Assembly: GCA_030037185.1 (NCBI GenBank)
Contig: JASHRR010000435.1
Location: 1 to 5,264 of the forward strand
Reading direction: 5' to 3'
Length of the DNA: 5,264 nt
From: Xanthobacteraceae bacterium
Lineage (GTDB): Bacteria; Pseudomonadota; Alphaproteobacteria; Rhizobiales; Xanthobacteraceae
Positions within the stretch are counted from its first letter, which is position 1, and the number at the start of each line of letters is the position of its first letter. Of the stretch, positions 1-5,137 are shown piece by piece. The notes beneath the pieces were generated by a model that was not told the origin of the DNA, did not search any database, and saw only the letters and a list, made by a program, of their open reading frames with translations. Position numbers and translations under genes: made by a program.

Positions 1-168
1 ATACCCCAATGCCAGCTCATGCGACCAGGACCAGTACTGCGCTTCGTCGAAGAACAGATCGACCATAGAGAAGCGCAATCCGACCAGGCGAACGATCGTC
101 AGCGCAAAGACAATGACAGCCGCGGTCCAAAAACCCGGAGACGTCGCTGAACCAGAGGGCGAGATCAT
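1..168 (-). CDS. GT39/ArnT-like membrane glycosyltransferase, N-terminal part (runs off left edge)
   Basis: The minus strand is open from an ATG at 168 to the window edge, giving 56 residues with no stop. An in-frame TGA lies upstream and no other start codon falls between it and the ATG, so this start is well fixed. Residues about 13-33 form a hydrophobic first membrane helix. It is followed by DLFFDEAQYWSWSHELALGY (37-56), which matches the first periplasmic loop of alphaproteobacterial GT39 proteins (PMT/ArnT relatives). In the GT-C fold the acidic DE pair here is the expected catalytic site. Such enzymes are multi-spanning inner-membrane proteins, usually about 500 residues, that move a sugar from a polyprenyl-phosphate carrier to lipid A, a lipid or a protein on the periplasmic side. 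The acceptor cannot be told from this fragment. The gene is divergent from the MFS gene and its start is very close to it. No strong ribosome binding site is visible. Confidence 0.82.
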   Translation of the reverse strand, partial: MISPSGSATSPGFWTAAVIVFALTIVRLVGLRFSMVDLFFDEAQYWSWSHELALGY

Positions 169-198
169 CAGTCGGGAAACGCTGTCGGTGTGGCGGCA

Positions 199-1710
199 AT
201 GATGGACGTCTCACTCAATAGGCTCCCGGTCGATCGAATTCAATTCCCGCCTGAGGTAGAAAGGAAGCCGCGAGTTCAAACGGGTGCAGCGATTTTGACT
301 TCGGCCATCGATAAGTCTCTCCGCCAAAGTGTGGTGATTGCCCTGCTGGTGGCGGGCGCGCTGTTCATGGAGCAACTCGACGGCACCGTGATCGCCACCG
401 CGCTGCCGCAGATGGCGCAGTCCTTCGGGGTTGCGGCGATCGATCTCAACGTCGGGATCTCGGCGTATCTGCTCACCGTCGCAGTCTTCATTCCGGCGAG
501 CGGTTGGCTAACCGACCGGCTTGGGGCGCGAAAGGTCTTCGCCTGCGCGATCGTGACATTCACGCTTGCCTCGGCGCTGTGCGCCGCGAGCGGCATGCTT
601 TGGCAGTTCACTGTGGCCCGCGTCCTCCAGGGAATCGGCGGCGCCATGATGGTGCCGGTGGGGCGGCTCATCGTGCTGCGCAAGACCGACAAGCACCACT
701 TGGTGCGGGTGATTGCCTACCTGACCTGGCCGGCCCTGGTGGCGCCGGTGATCGGCCCGCCGCTCGGCGGGTTCATCACCACTTACAGTTCGTGGCATTG
801 GATTTTCCTGCTCAATGTCCCGCTCGGCCTCCTCGGGCTGGGGCTGGCGCTGATCCTCATTCCGAACTCCCCCGGCAACCGCAAAGGGAGGTTTGACTGG
901 AGCGGATTTGTCTTGACCGGGCTCGCGAGCTTCAGCCTGATGTACTGTCTCGAAGCGATCGGACGAGGCAGGATCGAGTGGTACGTCGTCGCGCCGCTCC
1001 TCTGCGCCGGCCTCGGCGCAGCAGCGTATGCGGTGCGCCACGCCCTGCAGGCGGTCCATCCGCTGCTCGACCTGGCGCCGTTCAGAGTGCCGAGCTTTGC
1101 GGTCACGGTCGGCGGCGGCGTACTGTTCCGCGCCGCCATCAGCGCGGTGCCCTTTCTGTTGCCGTTGATGTTCCAGCTCGCATTCGGGCTCAGCTCGCTC
1201 GACTCCGGACTGCTGCTGCTCGCGGTGTTCGCCGGCAATCTTGGGATGAAGCCGGCGACGAGCATGGTGCTTGACCGGTTGGGGTTTCGCCGCACCTTGA
1301 TCTGGAACGGCGCGCTCGCCATCGCTACCATCTTCGCCTGCGGCTTACTGACGGCGGCGACGCCGGCGGCGGTGATTGCGGCGGTGCTCTTTTTGAGCGG
1401 ACTCACCCGATCAATGGAATTCACCACCATTAATGCGCTGAGCTTCAGCGATCTTGACCAGGCCCGCATGAGCGGTGCCAACACGCTGTTCAGCATGTTG
1501 CAGCAGATGGGAAACGCGCTGGGCGTCGCCGGCGCCGCCATCATGCTGCGCGCTGCCGCGCTGGCACATCCGGGAGACGCCGAGGTGACCACGGCGGACT
1601 TCCATTTCGCGTTGTGGGCCATCGGCCTCGTCGGTCTCGCCGGGGTGTGGCAGTTCCGGCGGTTGGCTGGCGATACCGGCGTGGCGCTGCGCAACCAGAA
1701 ACCGTCATGA
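199..1710 (+). CDS. MFS transporter, DHA2 family (EmrB/QacA-like, 14 TM)
   Basis: Predicted proton-driven inner-membrane exporter of the DHA2 drug:H+ antiporter family, 503 residues from ATG 199. Visible family motifs are LDGTVIATALP in the first helix (motif D1, about 60-70), GWLTDRLGARKVF in loop 2-3 (motif A, about 102-114), RVLQGIGGAMMVPVGR in helix 4 (motif B, about 141-156), and APVIGPPLGGF in helix 5 (motif C, about 182-192) followed by the typical WHWIFLLNVPLG. About 14 hydrophobic segments can be counted, and LQQMGNALGVA near 435-445 is also typical of DHA2 proteins. The substrate cannot be deduced; no HlyD/EmrA-type adaptor gene lies in the window. The start is uncertain: GTG 190, ATG 199, ATG 202 and TTG 295 are all in frame and none has a clear ribosome binding site. 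The roughly 40 residues before helix 1 are longer than usual and look non-conserved, so TTG 295 is a real alternative. The stop overlaps the next gene by four bases. Confidence 0.93.
   Translation: MMDVSLNRLPVDRIQFPPEVERKPRVQTGAAILTSAIDKSLRQSVVIALLVAGALFMEQLDGTVIATALPQMAQSFGVAAIDLNVGISAYLLTVAVFIPASGWLTDRLGARKVFACAIVTFTLASALCAASGMLWQFTVARVLQGIGGAMMVPVGRLIVLRKTDKHHLVRVIAYLTWPALVAPVIGPPLGGFITTYSSWHWIFLLNVPLGLLGLGLALILIPNSPGNRKGRFDWSGFVLTGLASFSLMYCLEAIGRGRIEWYVVAPLLCAGLGAAAYAVRHALQAVHPLLDLAPFRVPSFAVTVGGGVLFRAAISAVPFLLPLMFQLAFGLSSLDSGLLLLAVFAGNLGMKPATSMVLDRLGFRRTLIWNGALAIATIFACGLLTAATPAAVIAAVLFLSGLTRSMEFTTINALSFSDLDQARMSGANTLFSMLQQMGNALGVAGAAIMLRAAALAHPGDAEVTTADFHFALWAIGLVGLAGVWQFRRLAGDTGVALRNQKPS
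215..243 (-). promoter_or_regulatory. Possible weak sigma-70-like promoter for the GT39 gene
   Basis: Read on the minus strand, TTGAAT (238-243) and TATTGA (215-220) are separated by exactly 17 bp, which would place the transcription start near 208 and give a leader of about 40 nt before the ATG at 168. The -35 matches TTGACA at four positions, but the -10 matches TATAAT at only three. The site falls inside the predicted first codons of the divergent MFS gene. It is either an overlapping promoter or a sign that the MFS protein starts further downstream. Confidence 0.22.
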
Positions 1711-2741
1711 CCCCCGCCGTCTGCGTCATCATGCCGGTACGCAACGGCGCGGAATGGCTGGCGGAGGCTGTTGCGAGCGTCCGGGCGCAGGATTTCCCCG
1801 ACTTCGAATTGCTCATCGTCGACGACGGGTCGGACGACGGCACTGCGGCCTTGCTGTCTCGTTTTGCCGCCGCCGACTGCCGCATCCGCCTCGTCCGGCA
1901 GGCACCGCAAGGCATCGTGCCGGCGCTCAACACGGCGATCGCCAAGGCACGCGCGCCCTACCTGGCGCGGCTCGACGCCGATGACCGCGCACGGACCGAT
2001 CGCCTCGGCAAGCAGTTCGCCTTTATGCAGGCCCACCCCGAGATCGGGTTGCTCGGCACGCTTGCGGAGCGGATCGACGCGGCCGGGCATGTCGTCGGCC
2101 GGCTTGCGCCGCCGACCGACCCCGCAACGCTCGCGCGAGTTCTCGAGCGCACCAATCCGTTCGTCCATTCCTCCACCATGATGCGCACCGCGCTGGTGCG
2201 TCAGCTCGGCGGATACCGCGCCGCGTTCCGGGCAGCCGAAGACTACGATCTATGGCTGCGCATGGCGGAAGCCAGCGGTATCGCTAATCTGGCGGACTAT
2301 CTCACCCAATACCGCTGGCATGGTTTTAACCTGTCGCAGCGCGATGCGGTACGGCAATCCTTCTCGGTGCGGCTTGCGCAGCACTCGGCCGCGTGCCGGC
2401 GCAGCGGGGCGAGCGATCCAGCCGGCGCCCTTGCGGCACCGCCGGATTGGTGGGCCGACGACGCCGAGGCATCGTTCTTTGCGGCTGATGTTGGCCTCTA
2501 TCGCCTGCTCGATGGGGATGCGGCGCGCGGCCCGCAATACATTCGTGCCGCGCAAAACCGGCTGTTCAGCCTCAATCACGTCGAGCGCCTTCTCGCGCAA
2601 GCACGACTGCGGGCAATGCTGCGCGAGATGGCGGCTCCAATCGGCGCGCGGCACCTGTGGATCGCCATGCTGATCGCAGCGCTGCATCCCCCCCGCGCGC
2701 TCTCGTTCGTGTGGCGTGGCGATTCGACAAGCAGCCGATAG
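1707..2741 (+). CDS. Glycosyltransferase family 2 (GT-A fold)
   Basis: Predicted cytoplasmic or membrane-associated GT2 enzyme of 344 residues that transfers a sugar from a nucleotide donor. The N-terminus VCVIMPVRNG (5-14) is the classic first strand. VDDGSDDGT (38-46) binds the nucleotide, and LDADD (89-93) holds the DXD-type metal site. NPFVHSSTMMR (150-160) and the acceptor-side EDYDLWLR (179-186), carrying the likely catalytic base, follow, then QYRWHGFNLS (201-210). This order matches EpsH/WcaA-like GT2 proteins of polysaccharide clusters. The C-terminal part (about 230-344) is variable, with one short hydrophobic stretch near 317-335 and no clear transmembrane pair, unlike dolichyl-phosphate or ArnC-type synthases. 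The ATG start lies inside the MFS stop (ATGA overlap), implying translational coupling. An in-frame ATG-initiated extension back to 1614 exists, but its Arg-rich residues are out-of-frame MFS sequence and the GT2 fold begins only after 1707. The specific sugar and acceptor are unknown. Confidence 0.92.
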   Translation: MTPAVCVIMPVRNGAEWLAEAVASVRAQDFPDFELLIVDDGSDDGTAALLSRFAAADCRIRLVRQAPQGIVPALNTAIAKARAPYLARLDADDRARTDRLGKQFAFMQAHPEIGLLGTLAERIDAAGHVVGRLAPPTDPATLARVLERTNPFVHSSTMMRTALVRQLGGYRAAFRAAEDYDLWLRMAEASGIANLADYLTQYRWHGFNLSQRDAVRQSFSVRLAQHSAACRRSGASDPAGALAAPPDWWADDAEASFFAADVGLYRLLDGDAARGPQYIRAAQNRLFSLNHVERLLAQARLRAMLREMAAPIGARHLWIAMLIAALHPPRALSFVWRGDSTSSR

Positions 2742-2751
2742 GAAAGTTTAG

Positions 2752-2770
2752 GGCGACGCTTGTGGTCGCC
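2752..2770. terminator. Hairpin GGCGAC-N7-GTCGCC after the GT2 stop
   Basis: A six-base-pair perfect stem (2752-2757 with 2765-2770) and a 7-nt loop lie 10 bp after the GT2 stop codon. On the plus strand it is not followed by T residues. On the minus strand it is followed by CTAAACTTT, a poor U-tract. It may be a weak or Rho-assisted terminator, or part of the larger inverted repeat that overlaps it. Confidence 0.3.
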
Positions 2771-2834
2771 GGCTGACGCTGCGGCCGCAAACGAGCCGAC
2801 CGCAAGGGGGAGGCGCCAACGGCGCAACCACAAG
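2759..2834. repeat. Long-loop inverted repeat CTTGTGGT...ACCACAAG in the convergent spacer
   Basis: CTTGTGGT (2759-2766) is perfectly complementary to ACCACAAG (2827-2834). The pairing continues inward as CGCC (2767-2770) with GGCG (2821-2824) across a two-base bulge. Between the arms sit the palindrome TGCGGCCGCA (2780-2789) and a small hairpin GCGCC-AAC-GGCGC (2813-2825). The left arm overlaps the hairpin at 2752-2770, so the two folds are mutually exclusive. Its position between two convergent stops makes a bidirectional transcription-end structure plausible. Confidence 0.35.
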
Positions 2835-2859
2835 GGCGCTGTCAGGCTATCGGGGACCG

Positions 2860-2876
2860 CCGAGCGAGAGCTTCGG
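2860..2876. terminator. GC-rich hairpin downstream of the SGNH gene
   Basis: CCGAGC (2860-2865) pairs with GC and TCGG (2870-2871, 2873-2876) around a GAGA tetraloop, with one bulged T at 2872. It lies about 36 bp beyond the minus-strand stop at 2912-2914. No U-tract follows on the minus strand, so it is at best a weak or Rho-assisted terminator. Confidence 0.25.
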
Positions 2877-2911
2877 CCCGGCTGCGCCATACTCGGCACG
2901 CTGGGGGCAGC

Positions 2912-4954
2912 TCACTTCGCCGCGGCCGGCAGCGGTGGCAGCGGCGCCGCAACGATCGGATCGCCGGTCCTCGAGAGCTGCAGTACGCTCTTCGCCGCTG
3001 CCAGCGCCGCATCCGCCATCGCGGCGTGACCCTCGGCGGTCGGATGGATGGCGCCGCCATAAACGGCGGACAACAGGCCCCAGGTGGCATCGTGCAGGTT
3101 GCTCGGGTGCAAGGCAGCAGAAACGCCTTCCGGAAACGTCATGGCGGCAAAGTAGGCGTCATTCGGCGTCCTGATCCAGCGGGCACGCGGCGCATAGCTT
3201 CGGAATTCGCTCACCGCCTCGCCGCAAGCGAGAGGCTCGATGGCGCCCTCGACCAGGCTGTCGTTGAAGCTGTTGCCATCGGGCGAGAAGCATTCGCGGT
3301 CGAACGGCGGGTCGCTGTCGGCGCGGGCGCAGAAACCGTGGTTGGCGAAAGCCGCCTGGTGGTCGTCTACGAAGGTCATGGCATCGGCCGCGCTCGCGCA
3401 GGCGCCGCTGGCGGAACAGGTGGCAATCGCCTTCAGAGCAGGCAGGAATCGGTCCTGGACAAACATCGAAATGCGGCGAAGCCGATCGCCGTCAACCCCA
3501 AAGGCCGGGTGGATATCAAAGCCGCCGCGGCCGCCCGGGCAGACCGCGCCGCCGGCAGCGAGCGCCGGATGGCCGTAGGACACGAACACGACACGTTCGA
3601 GCGCGTTGTTGACCAGCGGCTTGAGCGCGGCGCGCAGCCTGGCGAAATCAGCGGGCAGCTTCTTGTCAAGCGTCTCTTGCGAGGCCTCGACCGAGGAGAT
3701 CACGCCCGCGCGGGAAAACAACGCCCGCTCGCCCCTTGCGGCGATGATGATATCAGCAACCAGTCCGGAAAAATTGATGTCGTTTGCCCCGATGGTGAGG
3801 AAGGCGAGGTCGAGCGTACGGGCGGGGTAGCCGCGTTGGGCCCGCGTCATGATGGCGCGAAGCTGCGCGATCTGTGCCGGCACCGTGGGCGGACAGGGAG
3901 TGCCGCCGCCGCAATTGAGCTCGCGGGAGCGGCGGCTGCTGAGAAGTCCGTCCGCGATGGTGGCACCCGTGCAGCCAAGTGGCAGGAACGTGACAGCGAG
4001 ATGCGGATTGTCGATTGCCAGCGCTAGCGCAGCGCGCAGTTGATAGCTGTAAAGCGAGCGATGGCAGGCGCCATTCATCCAACGGGCCGACAGCCCCGCC
4101 CATGCCGAAAGGTCGCTGCCGCCACCAGCGGCATCGTCGCAGGCCCGGTCGCCGGAAAAGCCGGCGCGGCCAGGACGGAAATATTCGGCATTGGCGGCCA
4201 GCGCGAAGCGGCGGAAGCAGAAGCCCTCGTCGGAGAGAGCGACCGGGCGATCCGGATTGCCGTCGCCCGAAGCGATCGAGTCGCCGAGGCCCGCAATGAG
4301 CAGATCACGCACTGCGACATCGCCGGTCGCACGGCGGACCGCCTCGCCCGGCGTCGCGATGTCGACCATCACCCTGGTGGGTTTGCCGTAGGGCACGCGC
4401 GTTCTCACCGGTGCGTCGCATTCGGTGCTCACCGTACTGAAGGCAGCCTCGCCTGGCGTGCTGAAGCTCCAGGTACAGGTCGTCCCCGGCGCAAGGATGC
4501 CGGTGAGGCCGGCCTCGATGCCGTGGTCGGCCGGGTTGAGATAATCTTCGCGCACTCCGTCGCGAACGCACTGATCCGCAATCTGGCCGATACCGTCAAG
4601 ACAAAGCCGCCCGATGATGTCGCGCGCCCATCCCCGGCCATCGGTTGCGGCTGCCAGCGCCTGCTCGGCCGCCAGCACGGTGCCGCCCTGCATCGCTTCC
4701 GCGTGGCGGCGAAAATCGCGCTCGTCGCGCAACAGGCGGAAGCGGTTGACGACGGACCAGGTGATGGCGACGCCGGTTGCGGGCTCGACGGTGACGGGGA
4801 GCGGCGCGGACTCGACCGCAGGAACGGCCTGCGGGTTGACCGGGGCCGGCGCGATCGCCTGGGCCAGGCTTGGAAAAGCTGCGCCTGCAGCGATCGCAAC
4901 GCCGGCGGACGCGGCAGCGCAGTGCGACAAAACGGACTTCCACGACACTGTCAT
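2912..4954 (-). CDS. Secreted SGNH/GDSL-family hydrolase, cysteine-rich
   Basis: Predicted exported esterase or lipase-like enzyme of 680 residues from ATG 4954. That start is preferred over ATG 4978 because AAAAGAG lies 8 nt upstream and the protein then opens with a compact signal peptide: MTVSWK, a hydrophobic core, and likely cleavage after SLAQA (about residue 33). Residues about 35-215 form an unassigned region. Block I is LGDSIASGDGNPD (nucleophile Ser226). CTGATIADGL near 328-337 carries the block II glycine (about Gly330). TIGANDINFSG is block III (Asn391). AIHPTAEGH is block V (His637). CHRSLYSYQL and PLGCTGAT recall the Streptomyces-type SGNH lipases. At the place of the usual block V Asp there is Gly634. 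Sixteen cysteines remain after the signal peptide, which suits a disulfide-bonded periplasmic or extracellular protein. The Pro/Ala-rich tail (last 15 residues) is probably flexible. At 680 residues it is far longer than simple GDSL esterases, with a long insertion between blocks III and V. The substrate is unknown. Confidence 0.9.
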   Translation of the reverse strand: MTVSWKSVLSHCAAASAGVAIAAGAAFPSLAQAIAPAPVNPQAVPAVESAPLPVTVEPATGVAITWSVVNRFRLLRDERDFRRHAEAMQGGTVLAAEQALAAATDGRGWARDIIGRLCLDGIGQIADQCVRDGVREDYLNPADHGIEAGLTGILAPGTTCTWSFSTPGEAAFSTVSTECDAPVRTRVPYGKPTRVMVDIATPGEAVRRATGDVAVRDLLIAGLGDSIASGDGNPDRPVALSDEGFCFRRFALAANAEYFRPGRAGFSGDRACDDAAGGGSDLSAWAGLSARWMNGACHRSLYSYQLRAALALAIDNPHLAVTFLPLGCTGATIADGLLSSRRSRELNCGGGTPCPPTVPAQIAQLRAIMTRAQRGYPARTLDLAFLTIGANDINFSGLVADIIIAARGERALFSRAGVISSVEASQETLDKKLPADFARLRAALKPLVNNALERVVFVSYGHPALAAGGAVCPGGRGGFDIHPAFGVDGDRLRRISMFVQDRFLPALKAIATCSASGACASAADAMTFVDDHQAAFANHGFCARADSDPPFDRECFSPDGNSFNDSLVEGAIEPLACGEAVSEFRSYAPRARWIRTPNDAYFAAMTFPEGVSAALHPSNLHDATWGLLSAVYGGAIHPTAEGHAAMADAALAAAKSVLQLSRTGDPIVAAPLPPLPAAAK

Positions 4955-4962
4955 GCGGGATT

Positions 4963-4969
4963 CTCTTTT
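4963..4969 (-). promoter_or_regulatory. Ribosome binding site deciding the SGNH start
   Basis: On the minus strand, AAAAGAG ends 8 nt before ATG 4954. It is a modest purine-rich Shine-Dalgarno sequence, but nothing comparable precedes ATG 4978, where the upstream bases are ACACACTCG. With the short MTVSWK n-region, this favours initiation at 4954. Confidence 0.5.
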
Positions 4970-5001
4970 ATTCGGCATCGAGTGTGTTGTCTCGGGGCGG
5001 C

Positions 5002-5033
5002 ATTATAAGTGCACGAGCGCGAAGGTTTGATAA
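5002..5033 (-). promoter_or_regulatory. Probable promoter of the SGNH gene (perfect TATAAT -10)
   Basis: Read on the minus strand, a perfect TATAAT lies at 5002-5007. It would start transcription near 4995, about 40 nt before ATG 4954 and about 17 nt before ATG 4978. The -35 is poor: TTATCA at 5028-5033 has four matches to TTGACA but a 20-bp spacer, and TCAAAC sits at the 17-bp spacing. The promoter may therefore be weak or activator-dependent. Its placement implies that the SGNH gene is transcribed apart from the gene to its right. Confidence 0.5.
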
Positions 5034-5040
5034 AGGCGAA

Positions 5041-5054
5041 AAGTGATTTTACTT
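5041..5054. promoter_or_regulatory. AT-rich near-palindrome upstream of the SGNH promoter
   Basis: AAGTGATTTTACTT is an imperfect palindrome (AAGT at one end, ACTT at the other, one further matching pair inside). It lies about 35 bp upstream of the TATAAT on the minus strand, a position suited to an activator site. A short AT-rich palindrome can occur by chance, and no regulator gene is in the window. Confidence 0.15.
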
Positions 5055-5110
5055 GACCTCCGGTACACGGGTTTGGCCGTCAGCTGCACGCCCATCCCTC
5101 TTGCGAAGGC

Positions 5111-5135
5111 CGTGTGCGGTAGAGCCGCAAGCACG
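5111..5135. terminator. Bulged hairpin just after the right-edge gene's stop
   Basis: CGTGTGCGG (5111-5119) pairs with CCGCA and CACG (5125-5129 and 5132-5135) through a 5-nt TAGAG loop and a 2-nt AG bulge, making nine base pairs. On the minus strand it begins 2 nt after the TGA at 5138-5140. No U-tract follows, so a classical intrinsic terminator is not shown, but the location fits a 3'-end structure. Confidence 0.35.
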
Positions 5136-5137
5136 CC

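Larger units (their letters stand above)
2742..2911. other. Convergent intergenic spacer, no credible gene
   Basis: This 170-bp stretch separates the stop codons of the convergent GT2 and SGNH genes. Open frames through it are Arg/Ala-rich and overlap the neighbouring genes, so they look like shadows. It contains several inverted repeats (listed separately) that could end transcription from either side, but no strong U-tract for a classical intrinsic terminator. Confidence 0.6.

Noticed and set aside
92..103. ACGATCGTCAGC occurs both here and at 5253-5264
   Set aside because: On the minus strand both copies encode Leu-Thr-Ile-Val within coding frames. The flanks differ, so this looks like chance rather than attachment sites or a mobile-element boundary.
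17..214. A 65-codon minus-strand frame at the left edge
   Set aside because: It overlaps the GT39 frame, whose DEAQYW motif is convincing. The 65-codon product has no such motif and is a shadow.
783..2168. A long minus-strand open frame antisense to the MFS and GT2 genes
   Set aside because: It crosses two well-supported genes, is Arg/Ser/Pro-rich with no recognisable motif, and long antisense frames are common in GC-rich DNA.
3026..5008. Two long plus-strand open frames antisense to the SGNH gene
   Set aside because: Their codons align exactly opposite the SGNH codons, the register where GC-rich genes often lack antisense stops. The residues are Arg/Gly/Ala-rich, while the minus-strand product has clear SGNH motifs and a signal peptide.
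5057..5061. A GGAGG ribosome-binding-like sequence on the minus strand
   Set aside because: No ATG, GTG or TTG follows at a suitable distance in a usable frame, so it does not mark a gene start.
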